From assembly GCF_003313325.1 (NCBI RefSeq), contig NZ_QMHQ01000002.1, positions 682,001-746,000 on the forward strand: a DNA stretch of 64,000 nt, read 5' to 3'. Origin of the DNA: Pedobacter namyangjuensis (GTDB lineage Bacteria; Bacteroidota; Bacteroidia; Sphingobacteriales; Sphingobacteriaceae). The notes under the pieces were generated by a model. The model was not told where the DNA came from. It searched no databases and saw only the letters and a program-made list of their open reading frames with translations. The translations under genes and the position numbers were made by a program. Shown here one piece after another: positions 17,717-25,134 of the stretch; position 1 is the first letter of the stretch; each line of letters begins with the position of its first letter.

Positions 17717-18619
17717 TTACTTGAATATTCCTTTGGGAACGGTTCCAGTCCAACTCTCCGGGTAAATTTTAATGCCGAATATTTTTGCCAATACAAGCGA
17801 AGTATTCTTGTTGCTGTTTTGAAACTCTGTTATCCCCTGCTTTTTTATGCCAGGACCGGTTATTAGCCAAGGAACCTGCATTTCGCTCATGGAAACTCCA
17901 CCGTGACCCTTTTTAATTCCACCGTGATCGGTGATAAGCAGGATATGGGTATCCTTATATAAATCTTTTTTTACAAGGCTATCGAGCATTTCTCCAACAG
18001 CTTGGTCAGCCTCTTCGATAGCCTTAATGTATTCCGGAGACATCCATCCAAAGCTATGACCAGCGTGGTCGGTATGCACATCGTATAAAAAAACAAGTGT
18101 TGCGTTATTTCGGTTATTGTCCATAAAATCAACTGCCTTTTTATAGTTCTGTCTATAACCATCTTTATCCTCAAAAGATACCTCATCCAAGTATTTTTTG
18201 TTGATAGGGTAAATGAGTTCCTTCCAGTTATAATAAAAAGCTGTTTTGGCACTAGGTTGCTTATCTTTCAGCACCTTGAAGATGGATGGATAATAACCAT
18301 CCGCATCGGTTTCTACGGCAGAAAGAGAGTGTTTCTGCAAAGTCCAATCATTTCCAGTTACACCATGTTCTTCGGGGCCAGAGCCGGTTAGGTGGCTCGT
18401 CCAATTAGGCATGGTTACCGATGGCATTACAGGGCGAGTTGTAACGGATAGCGTTCCATCCGCAAACATCATATCTATGTTAGGGTGTTTTACAGCTTTA
18501 AAAGCTTCTGTACTGAACCCGTCAAAACCTAAGATTAATACATGTTTGGATTTTTTTTGAGCAATAGCTTGGAAGTTTACTAAAATAAGAACCAGCAGGG
18601 CAAATTTGATTTGTTTCAT
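17717..18619 (-). CDS. Secreted alkaline phosphatase/phosphodiesterase-superfamily enzyme
   Basis: Enzyme of about 300 residues related to type I phosphodiesterase/nucleotide pyrophosphatase. The start MKQIKFALLVLILVNFQAIAQ gives a clean signal peptide and is preferred to a longer upstream frame. Metal site and nucleophile motifs are in order: LILGFDGFS (Asp), MPSVTMPNWTSHLTG (Thr nucleophile region), YDVHTDHAGHSFG (Asp, His), LITDHGG (Asp-His) and KGHGGVSMSEMQVPW (His). It is expected in the periplasm, cleaving phosphate mono- or diesters with two zinc ions. The substrate cannot be read from sequence. It stands alone, with about 1 kb of gene-less DNA upstream. Confidence 0.88.
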   Translation of the reverse strand: MKQIKFALLVLILVNFQAIAQKKSKHVLILGFDGFSTEAFKAVKHPNIDMMFADGTLSVTTRPVMPSVTMPNWTSHLTGSGPEEHGVTGNDWTLQKHSLSAVETDADGYYPSIFKVLKDKQPSAKTAFYYNWKELIYPINKKYLDEVSFEDKDGYRQNYKKAVDFMDNNRNNATLVFLYDVHTDHAGHSFGWMSPEYIKAIEEADQAVGEMLDSLVKKDLYKDTHILLITDHGGIKKGHGGVSMSEMQVPWLITGPGIKKQGITEFQNSNKNTSLVLAKIFGIKIYPESWTGTVPKGIFK

Positions 18620-18861
18620 TTGAGATTTTAAAATTTTGACGACGCAGGACAAACTGTTCTGCGGAGAACACGCTAAGAACAAACTTACTTAAAACGTTAT
18701 TAAAAATCCAAATATTAAACCAACTAAAAAACCATATAACTTATTGAAGTAAAATGGTTTAATTACTTTTAGACTTATTTTGCGCAACTGTTGATGCAAA
18801 ATTAAATAGTAACGATTATCGATAAATTAAATAGCTTAAGATACAAAATCGGTACAAATCC

Positions 18862-18894
18862 AATTTGCGGAGAATAGGAAATTAATCTCTACAC
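18862..18894 (+). repeat. Direct repeat copy 1 (AATTTGCGGAGAATA)
   Basis: The 15-bp string AATTTGCGGAGAATA is followed, after a variable stretch, by TTAATCTC. The same order of elements recurs about 700 bp further on at 19559, where TAATCTC is again found 9-11 bp after the core. Such paired copies around gene-less DNA can mark an old insertion or control sites. Confidence 0.6.
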
Positions 18895-19547
18895 ATCTTT
18901 AAAACCTTTAGGTTATTATTTGCCGATGCAGAAAGTAAATACTACTTATTTACAGACGTTTGCACAAAACAAGTATCAATCTAAGGACAAAAAAACACCC
19001 TCATAACTACTTGATTATCAATGAGTTTTACTTTCTTTCTGAAAAAAGTAGAACTACTTGGCTATCAGACACTTCCAACAATCCTAAATTTAGTTTTGAT
19101 CCATATTTTGCCTGCTTTTTGATTAATCAGGCTTAGTTCAATTCCTCGTTGCTGTTAAGTTTTTATTCCTTGATTGGATAACCCAATTTGTATGACCCCC
19201 TTTGCCAATTTTTATCTTTACAGGACCTGTCTGAAATATAAGGGGTTGCAGGCTTTTGTTTTTGGCGACAGGGGGTTTTGGCTTTTGGTTTTTCTAACAA
19301 AGAAGCTGTTCAGCTTTTAGAGAGTAGTATTCATATCTCTTTTACCTTTGGTAATTGCACCAATTGTTTATGGATGTTCTTCCAAAGAAATTGCGAATTG
19401 CGTTTTAGACAATTTTAGCTTCTTTAGCTCATGCTCCAAGAAAAGCCCTTGGTGAAGATCTTTTAATATGGATAGTTTTTCAAGCACAAATTGATATAAA
19501 CAATTTTGTTCATTATATCTTATAAACTATAATTAGCAGATTAAATT

Positions 19548-19592
19548 ATTCTCCGCATAATTTGCGGAGAATAAAAGTCTAATCTCCGCAAA
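19548..19592 (+). repeat. Direct repeat copy 2 with hairpin, downstream of hipT
   Basis: It contains AATTTGCGGAGAATA (19559-19573), the second copy of the repeat at 18862. Its left half also forms a perfect 10-bp hairpin: ATTCTCCGCA (19548-19557), loop TAATT, TGCGGAGAAT (19563-19572). A third TCTCCGCA follows at 19583-19590. The hairpin lies directly after the end of the minus-strand hipT gene and, with its A/T-rich flanks, could also serve as that operon's terminator. Confidence 0.6.
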
Positions 19593-19598
19593 ATGCTT

Positions 19599-20549
19599 TT
19601 AAGAGTACAAGATATGATACCTTGTATTTAACAAATCGATATACTTCTCTTTATATTCTTCAGAAAGAAAAGAGTTCTGTATCCATTCTAAAGCAACTGG
19701 CTTAAATTTTTCGAATCGTTTAAAAACACTCCTAATCTGCTTTTGATTGAGCTCGAGCTTTGCTCCCAAATATTGAAAATGCTCCAAGCCTAGTTTTTTC
19801 TTTTTGCCGTCTAATGTTAAAGCAAGCTCTTCTTTATCTTCAGGATTTACGATTGCCACATTCAATAAATCATAAGCTGGGGATAAACTCCATTTATCAT
19901 CATCTAATAACAATGAGAAATTTTTAAGGTGCATATCATTATTGCCGGTTAAAAAACTGAAAACAGTTAATTCAAAATAGTAAAGTTGGTCAAATGCAGA
20001 ACGATTTGAGTATTGCCCAATAGCCTTGCCAACCTTTTCCATTGAACTTTTGTATTTATCAAAAGCTTCCAAAATCTGAAACATATCGATCATGTGTTTC
20101 TTTTCGCCTAAATCATTTCTGTCAAATCTTTTAGTGATATAAGAAAGTTCACCCGATCTTAAACGGATCAAGCTAGATTTTGCTGTCTTCAATCCAAAAG
20201 CTTCAGCCATTCGCATGGTCAGATGTTCATTTTCTGGCATCTCTTGAAATATTGACGAAGGTGGTTTAAATATATAATTACCTCCCAGGGCACCAACTAC
20301 AGTGAGCCTACCGTTCTTGCCATCATCCAGGGCAGAATTAACCATCGTCAAGGATAATTTTGGTTGTACTCCTGGAACTGCAATACTTCTTTCTATTACA
20401 TTCCTTGCCAGTTCATCCATCTGCACCAAAGAATAAGAAAATTCTGGCTGTTCCTTGGTACCAAAAAATTCTAAACTACAATGCTCGTGAAAATCTCCTT
20501 TTGTTCCTTCTGGCAGATGATTATAACAATATAAACAGTTCTTATTCAT
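19599..20549 (-). CDS. hipT: HipT-like serine/threonine kinase toxin (HipA C-terminal type)
   Basis: Kinase toxin of 316 residues related to HipA but without the HipA N-terminal subdomain. The N-terminus is a small Cys/His zinc-knuckle-like segment (CLYCYNHLPEG followed by HEHC). The Gly-loop/autophosphorylation segment is ERSIAVPGVQPKLSL with Ser55. Catalytic Asp205 and Asn210 are in NNDMHLKNFSLL and metal-binding Asp227 in SPAYDLLN. Studied HipT proteins phosphorylate tryptophanyl-tRNA synthetase; the target here is not known. The start overlaps the hipS-like gene by 8 bp. Together with hipS and hipB it makes the three-gene HipBST arrangement. Confidence 0.9.
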   Translation of the reverse strand: MNKNCLYCYNHLPEGTKGDFHEHCSLEFFGTKEQPEFSYSLVQMDELARNVIERSIAVPGVQPKLSLTMVNSALDDGKNGRLTVVGALGGNYIFKPPSSIFQEMPENEHLTMRMAEAFGLKTAKSSLIRLRSGELSYITKRFDRNDLGEKKHMIDMFQILEAFDKYKSSMEKVGKAIGQYSNRSAFDQLYYFELTVFSFLTGNNDMHLKNFSLLLDDDKWSLSPAYDLLNVAIVNPEDKEELALTLDGKKKKLGLEHFQYLGAKLELNQKQIRSVFKRFEKFKPVALEWIQNSFLSEEYKEKYIDLLNTRYHILYS

Positions 20550-20874
20550 CGGTTGAATTTACTGGTTTAACACTTACAGCACCAATACAATTTTGGCAAC
20601 AGGCTAAAAGTAGGCCCATCCTATCATTGGTATTAATTTTCCAGTTTTTAGAAGCGATTTCTAAAAGCCATCCTTCCGGAATCAAGCCTTCGAAGAAAGG
20701 AAATAAACGATTATCCTTAAATTTACCTTTGCCTACCGGCATCGAAAAAGTAATAAATTGATTTGGATAGTTTTTGATATAATCCGACTCGTATTCAAAT
20801 GTATATTCGCCGTCATTAGTTTCAATGAGCATTCCTGCAAATATATCTTGATAGAATATTTCAGCCTTTCTCAT
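20542..20874 (-). CDS. hipS: HipS-like protein (stand-alone HipA N-terminal subdomain)
   Basis: Protein of 110 residues matching only the N-terminal subdomain of HipA: FYQDIFAGMLIETNDGEYTF, FITFSMPVGKGKF, PFFEGLIPEG and NDRMGLLLACCQNCIGAVSV. In HipBST systems this small protein, not HipB, is the antitoxin that blocks the HipT kinase; the role here is inferred from that. It overlaps hipB by 4 bp (ATGA) and hipT by 8 bp, so the three genes are translationally coupled. Confidence 0.9.
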   Translation of the reverse strand: MRKAEIFYQDIFAGMLIETNDGEYTFEYESDYIKNYPNQFITFSMPVGKGKFKDNRLFPFFEGLIPEGWLLEIASKNWKINTNDRMGLLLACCQNCIGAVSVKPVNSTDE

Positions 20875-21092
20875 GGCATATCATTTTTAGAAACGTGGTT
20901 TGCTTCAATGGGTGCAAGTATATAGCCAAACATTTTTAATACCTGATTTATACTAGACATATTGAGATTTTCTTTGCCCTGTTCTATTTTTCGTATTACA
21001 GTTAGGGCAACGCCTGCCCTATCGGCAAATTCTTCTTGGGTAAGCTTTTCTTCTTTTCTTTTTTCTTTGATGAACTCAGCTAAATATTTCAT
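20871..21092 (-). CDS. hipB: HipB-like helix-turn-helix repressor
   Basis: Protein of about 73 residues from the start MKYLAEFIKEKRKEEKLTQ; a frame opening 48 bp further upstream would add an unlikely N-terminus. An Xre-type helix-turn-helix is clear (KLTQEEFADRAGVALTVIRK followed by IEQGKENLNM). HipB proteins bind the toxin-antitoxin promoter and repress it alone or with the toxin. Copies of the half-site ATTATATGC lie over its start codon and just upstream, as expected for autoregulation. Confidence 0.9.
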   Translation of the reverse strand: MKYLAEFIKEKRKEEKLTQEEFADRAGVALTVIRKIEQGKENLNMSSINQVLKMFGYILAPIEANHVSKNDMP

Positions 21093-21191
21093 TATATGCA
21101 ATTGCTCGTAATTTAAACAAATATATAATATTATATGCAAAAAAATATACTTTTATATAAATACACGTTTTTATATTCAAAAGCATATAAT
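21091..21191 (-). promoter_or_regulatory. Putative hipBST promoter/operator region
   Basis: ATTATATGCA occurs at 21091-21100 (overlapping the hipB start) and again at 21130-21139, and its inverse GCATATAAT at 21183-21191. On the minus strand TATATTTG (complement of 21118-21125) matches the Bacteroidetes -7 consensus TAnnTTTG and lies between the half-sites, but no well-spaced TTG box was found. The repeated half-sites make this the best candidate for HipB binding. Confidence 0.45.
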
Positions 21192-21271
21192 TTGTAAAAT
21201 AGTATCATTGGATTTAAGAGGGATCGTCAATCAATAAAATGCAGTAGCGTATCGAACATTTCGAGCTGAAA

Positions 21272-21379
21272 ATGGCAAAATTACAGCCAATAAGAACAGG
21301 TGCCGATATGTTATCCGGAATACACCCTGAAGATTGTGTTTGCCACTGTAGTTCTTATTCTGGAGGAACTGTAGCCTAA
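21272..21379 (+). CDS. Small Cys-rich peptide ORF, 35 residues
   Basis: An ATG preceded by the purine-rich GAGCTGAAA opens a 35-codon frame. The product starts MAKLQPIRTGADMLSG and ends with a dense core of three Cys, one His, then Ser, Tyr and Gly (DCVCHCSSYSGG followed by TVA). Its stop overlaps the stop of the oppositely oriented JAB-domain gene. The two-part look (plain N-terminus, Cys/Ser/Gly-rich C-terminus) resembles small modified or metal-binding peptides, but no maturation enzyme is beside it. It could be a chance frame. Confidence 0.4.
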   Translation: MAKLQPIRTGADMLSGIHPEDCVCHCSSYSGGTVA

Positions 21380-21855
21380 TCGACCTCGGTCATCAGCGAT
21401 TCGTCCTTTAAGGAAAGGTAGCCGTACCTGGAAATGATCAGGTGATCGAGAACCTCTATATCAAGCAACTCCCCTGCTTTAACTAAACGCGAGGTAATGC
21501 TGATATCTGCGGCGCTAGGTTTCAAGTTTCCAGATGGGTGGTTATGGCAAAGGATGATAGAACTGCAACAGGCTTTCAGGGCGATCGAGAATACCATTTT
21601 AGGATCCACGTAGGTTCCGGAAAAACCACCTGATGATATTTCCGCTATGCCGATGACCCTGTTTGCCTTGTTGAGAAGAACCGCAGCAAATGTTTCGTTC
21701 AGCTCAATCCTGTCCAGGTCCCAGTTAGCATGCAGCAATTGGTAAGCTTCGTACGAACTGCTGATTTTTGGACGGTCACATGAGCGGAATTTGGGATGGT
21801 AACTGATGCTGATTTCAGAGATGACCATTAGCGGATTACTGGTTTGATTTTTCAT
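21376..21855 (-). CDS. RadC-like JAB/JAMM-domain protein
   Basis: Protein of about 159 residues from MKNQTSNPLMVISEIS; a frame extending 102 bp further upstream has no family match in its N-terminus. It is the JAB (MPN+) domain of RadC alone: LLNKANRVIGIAEISSGG, then the metalloprotease-like motif CHNHPSGNLKPSAAD with its two His and one Asp as zinc ligands. The helix-hairpin-helix domain usually found in front is absent; such a domain is found fused to another protein at 25135-25707. Stand-alone JAB proteins of this kind are common in Bacteroidetes conjugative elements, with no settled function. Confidence 0.88.
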   Translation of the reverse strand: MKNQTSNPLMVISEISISYHPKFRSCDRPKISSSYEAYQLLHANWDLDRIELNETFAAVLLNKANRVIGIAEISSGGFSGTYVDPKMVFSIALKACCSSIILCHNHPSGNLKPSAADISITSRLVKAGELLDIEVLDHLIISRYGYLSLKDESLMTEVD

Positions 21856-22150
21856 AACATTAAGTTTTAAGGATGGACATTTTGTTAATAATGCGCATCC
21901 ACAAGACCGTTGGCGAGCAAGCAAAAATTGCAGCGGAATAAATAGGTCCGAGCGCAAATGCCACGGGAGCGTTTATGCCGAACAATTATTTGCGCCCCGA
22001 AGCCAAGGGTCTAACTTGCCGCATTTTTGACAAATGACTTCCCGCATTTATCCATTTTTAGTGCTTTTTTACAACCGTTAAGCTGATCCAAAGATTACAC
22101 ACACAAAGTTGTCAGTAGTCCGCAAGCTCATTTGAAAGTGGGGCAGCCAA

Positions 22151-22179
22151 AAATAGCAGGCCGTTCTGAACTGCTATTT
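22151..22179 (-). terminator. Rho-independent terminator after ORF 22189-23043
   Basis: AAATAGCAG (22151-22159) and CTGCTATTT (22171-22179) form a 9-bp stem with an 11-nt loop. Read on the minus strand it is followed by a T-run, and it lies 10 bp after the stop codon of the upstream minus-strand gene. Confidence 0.7.
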
Positions 22180-22188
22180 AGTGATACC

Positions 22189-23043
22189 TTAGCCATATGT
22201 GAGCATCAACAGCTCCTCATCTGGCATCGCCATTTCCTCCTGGCTTGCATAATAGGCAACTGATTCATCTAACAATTCAGCCTCTTTATTTGAACTAATG
22301 TCCATGGCTTGGTAAAGGGTAATTGGTGCTATAAGCATCATGCTATGGCTGTAATGAGGATCCGGCAATAGCCTTGCTAAATACTCCTTACCCTTGAATC
22401 TAATCGGCGTCCATTCAATGCCATCATCCTCCAAGGAATCGGGGACTATATAGCTCAGGCAACTGTCGATCAGCTCCCAAGTAATTCCGACATTGCAATC
22501 GTGCGTTTTCCTGATCATTTCCAGTACTTTTTGAGCCTCGCCTTTTTTGAGCATGTATCCGTTAAAACTAGCCCTTTCTTCTACATCGATAACTCCCCAA
22601 TGGATTGTTATGCTTTCTTGCTGGCTTTGCTGGTAGCCTAAAATCGCACGTTCCAAAATTTTTCTGGTACTTTCTTCAAAGGCTATTCTTACCGAATCCA
22701 GATCGCTCGAGAATTGCTCTTTAAAAATCTTTCCAGCATCGGCGTTCCGTTCTCCGTCTAGGATCTTACAAAGGTCGTCGTTGCGCAGGATCTCATCGCA
22801 GCAATGATATGCCGGATAGTATTTTGCCACAAACTCCCAGAGCGACTCCTCACCCTGTGGATTGGTCAGGTAGATTTCGGCTTCTTCCTGAATTCTATTG
22901 ATCCTGTACCCGATCAACGAAAAACTTTTGGTATTTGCTAGGTTAGTTACCAGCTCGCCTACAAAATTTTCAATATCCGTTTTTGATTTTTGTATATCCC
23001 CTTCGATTGTCAAAGTGAGATTTACCTTTATTTCCTGTGTCAT
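22189..23043 (-). CDS. Hypothetical mobile-element protein, 284 residues
   Basis: Not recognised. Soluble, acidic and mostly helical, with a possible strand-rich N-terminus (MTQEIKVNLTLTIEGD) and a conserved-looking stretch YYPAYHCCDEILRNDDLCKI. No signal peptide or membrane helix is seen. It is last in a minus-strand run with the small ORF 23068-23295, the DUF932 gene and ssb, and is followed by a terminator, so it probably belongs to the accessory module of the conjugative element. Confidence 0.7.
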   Translation of the reverse strand: MTQEIKVNLTLTIEGDIQKSKTDIENFVGELVTNLANTKSFSLIGYRINRIQEEAEIYLTNPQGEESLWEFVAKYYPAYHCCDEILRNDDLCKILDGERNADAGKIFKEQFSSDLDSVRIAFEESTRKILERAILGYQQSQQESITIHWGVIDVEERASFNGYMLKKGEAQKVLEMIRKTHDCNVGITWELIDSCLSYIVPDSLEDDGIEWTPIRFKGKEYLARLLPDPHYSHSMMLIAPITLYQAMDISSNKEAELLDESVAYYASQEEMAMPDEELLMLTYG

Positions 23044-23067
23044 TTCTTTTAAACTTAAATTACCATG

Positions 23068-23295
23068 CTATTTATTTGCGGCAGCTGGCGACTTTAAAAG
23101 CCTGATTCCAAATAGCCAATGGTATCTGCGCCTGTGGCCGCCGAATTCGATAATGCCCAAAAGGAACCCTTTTGTGAGTTGCAGCTCAAAGGCGTGATGT
23201 TTGCAAAGGGGCATTTCTTCAAGACTCTGCAGAAGCCTCAGCGCCTGTGCAATTTTTTTTACCACTCTTTGCTCCTTTATAATCCTGTCTTTCAT
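23068..23295 (-). CDS. Small basic hypothetical protein, 75 residues
   Basis: Not recognised. A basic, helical small protein (MKDRIIKEQRVVKKIAQALR at the start, a His/Arg-rich middle, and a short hydrophobic C-terminal half). It sits 24 bp before the next gene and 45 bp after the DUF932 gene on the same strand, which supports it as a true operon member. A longer alternative frame does not exist. Confidence 0.5.
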   Translation of the reverse strand: MKDRIIKEQRVVKKIAQALRLLQSLEEMPLCKHHAFELQLTKGFLLGIIEFGGHRRRYHWLFGIRLLKSPAAANK

Positions 23296-23340
23296 CTTTT
23301 TTGCTGGTTTATGACAGGGCGGTTTCCCGCCCTGTTCTGC

Positions 23341-24405
23341 TTAGTTGACATTTAGCATTCCTGTATGCGCAAAATCGCCGCAAAGGTCAAATGCAACCTG
23401 TGCCCTTTGTCTGGCGGTACCTTCTATTATCGACTTGAATTTTGCTTCCCCGTCCTTGTACCTTCGCACGTTCTGAAAATAGCCCGTCACTGCATTGTAG
23501 GCGCCAAAGACAGTTCCCGCAGTAGTTTCCATCTGCTGGCTCTGATCGCCCATTGCGTAGGCGTAAACATCGTTTACGATATTGCGGTAAATGCTCGAAT
23601 GCACATCGTCGGTACCGTTTTGCAGTTGCTGCAGAACTTCTTTATTGGGCGCCATGGCCAGCTGTACCAGTTTTTTAACTTGGGCGTCCGAAATACGCAC
23701 CTTTGCCCAATGGTTAAAAACTTCCTGCAGTTGGGTGGAAGATCTGCTGGAGATGCCCATTAGCAAATGCGCCTGCTTAAGCCTTTCCCCGGCCCCCGAA
23801 CTGTGGCGGACTCTTATGGCATTTTTGTGGTTGCGCATTGCAGCATTCAAGGTATTGTTGCAGACAATCCTGACGGGCGTAAAGGCAGCGGTAATGCTTC
23901 CGCCTCCGTCATGCGATGTGGTCAAAAAAAGATACTGCTCTATCAGGTCATCGTTTCCCACGCGGATATAGGAAGGCAGTTTTGCGGTAATAAAAATACG
24001 TTCGCCTTTTCCCAGTGCGCCGGCCGTCTCGTACTTGATGCCCTCCCCTCCGCCTACGATGCTATCGAAAAACGAAAAGGCGTCGACGTTCTGCACCACG
24101 CTGTAGTCCCTGCCTACTACCCCGAGTACCTGCTCGGAGTCTGTCCGCATGGTGGCAAAGAAATTGGGAACTTCCACGCCTGCCTCTGCCGGAAGGACCT
24201 CTCCCTGTCTAAATTCGTTGTTAAGGTTGTCCAGCGTAAAGAGCGGACGTTTTACAACCGTATAATCCAGTCCTGCAAACTTCAGCGCCTCGGCCGAAGT
24301 CGGGTAAGTATCTACGCTGGTTCCCAGTCCGTGCCAAGCTTTTTCCTTAACGGAAAAAAAAGCGTGCTTTTGCGTATCGCTGTTGAAATTCAAGTTATGT
24401 GCCAT
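23341..24405 (-). CDS. DUF932 phage/plasmid-like protein
   Basis: Protein of 354 residues of the DUF932 family (phage/plasmid-like protein). It begins MAHNLNFNSDTQKHAFFSVK, followed by EKAWHGLGTSVDTYPTSAEA, both typical of the family, and continues with GEGIKYETAGALGKGERIFI and the STRSSTQLQEV-like helical part. No enzymatic role is established; family members occur on plasmids, phages and integrative elements. It lies 35 bp downstream of ssb on the same strand, which argues for an element-borne maintenance operon. Confidence 0.88.
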   Translation of the reverse strand: MAHNLNFNSDTQKHAFFSVKEKAWHGLGTSVDTYPTSAEALKFAGLDYTVVKRPLFTLDNLNNEFRQGEVLPAEAGVEVPNFFATMRTDSEQVLGVVGRDYSVVQNVDAFSFFDSIVGGGEGIKYETAGALGKGERIFITAKLPSYIRVGNDDLIEQYLFLTTSHDGGGSITAAFTPVRIVCNNTLNAAMRNHKNAIRVRHSSGAGERLKQAHLLMGISSRSSTQLQEVFNHWAKVRISDAQVKKLVQLAMAPNKEVLQQLQNGTDDVHSSIYRNIVNDVYAYAMGDQSQQMETTAGTVFGAYNAVTGYFQNVRRYKDGEAKFKSIIEGTARQRAQVAFDLCGDFAHTGMLNVN

Positions 24406-24440
24406 AACAATAATATTTGATGCTTAAATAATTGGGTTGC

Positions 24441-24803
24441 TTAAAATGGTAGGTCGCCGGCTTGCTCTTCGGATTCTACGGAATTGTTGCGCTTTGCGCC
24501 GGAACTGAAAAGCTTTATCTCCGAAACGCGAAAGGTCATCGCCGCCGCCGCTTCCGCATCCTTGGTAACGTACGCCCTGCAGCCCACATGACCGAACACC
24601 TGCACGATGTCCCCTTTTTTCAGAAAATCGGCAATGCCAGCCCCCCTCCAATAACTGCATTCAAAAAACCTGGCCACCTCCTTTCGTTTTTCCCCGATCA
24701 AATAACTGTGGTTTACAGCTAGGGTAAACCCTACTACTCTGGCATCCTGGGATACCTCCCTGACTTCCGCGTCCGCGGTCAGTCTTCCTGTGATAATTTC
24801 CAT
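24441..24803 (-). CDS. ssb: Single-stranded DNA-binding protein
   Basis: SSB of 120 residues with one OB fold (MEIITGRLTADAEVREVSQD, VVGFTLAVNHSY, FFECSYWRGAG, DIVQVFGHVG) and the C-terminal acidic tip ending AGDLPF, the partner-binding tail of bacterial SSBs. It is shorter than chromosomal SSBs and has little linker, as is usual for plasmid- or transposon-borne copies. It coats single strands during transfer or replication of the element. Its 5' flank contains the 143-bp inverted-repeat structure at 24880-25022. Confidence 0.93.
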   Translation of the reverse strand: MEIITGRLTADAEVREVSQDARVVGFTLAVNHSYLIGEKRKEVARFFECSYWRGAGIADFLKKGDIVQVFGHVGCRAYVTKDAEAAAAMTFRVSEIKLFSSGAKRNNSVESEEQAGDLPF

Positions 24804-24879
24804 CTTAACTGGCTTTTAAATAAAAAATTGAACAACTGCTGCCCTTTCAGCCAATCCCCCATATATTTTTCCGGAGGAA

Positions 24880-25022
24880 GGGGACAAAAAGAACAGCAGT
24901 CTGTTGCCGTGAGTTCAGGATGCAGGCCGGCACTATAAGTCCCGAAGGGTGGCCGGCCCCGCCGGACATTATGCGTGCGGTACCAGTCCGAACTCACGAG
25001 ACTTGCATTTCTTTTTGTCCCC
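24880..25022 (-). ncRNA. Large structured inverted repeat upstream of ssb
   Basis: Outer arms GGGGACAAAAAGAA (24880-24893) and its exact complement (25009-25022), middle arms CGTGAGTTC (24908-24916) and GAACTCACG (24990-24998), a short AGTCT/AGACT pair between them, and an apical hairpin GGCCGGC (24925-24931)/GCCGGCC (24952-24958), inside which CCCGAAGGG can pair again. The parts nest correctly into one long rod. It is not coding, lies in the ssb leader on the minus strand, and could be a structured RNA, an origin of transfer or a single-strand initiation site. Confidence 0.6.
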
Positions 25023-25134
25023 TCGATCGGAAATCCAGGTGCTAACCTATACTTGTAAAAGTTATCCTGCCCAGATAGAATGGACCAATGCCTAGGCCTG
25101 ATCGCCAACGGGAAATTATTTGAACGCTATGCGC

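Larger units (their letters stand above)
18620..19598. other. Long gene-less region bearing short repeats
   Basis: About 980 bp, AT-rich, with stop codons in all frames and no supported gene. Two related copies of a sequence of about 30 bp in the same orientation lie near its ends (see repeat entries at 18862 and 19559). The middle contains several homopolymer-rich runs and short G-rich patches (such as the one near 19240-19290), but no reading frame. It may be the decayed end of a mobile element; this is inference. Confidence 0.5.

Noticed and set aside
24779..25108. Minus-strand frame of 109 residues across the large inverted repeat
   Set aside because: It overlaps the ssb start and runs through the palindromic structure; composition looks like read-through of structured DNA, not a protein.
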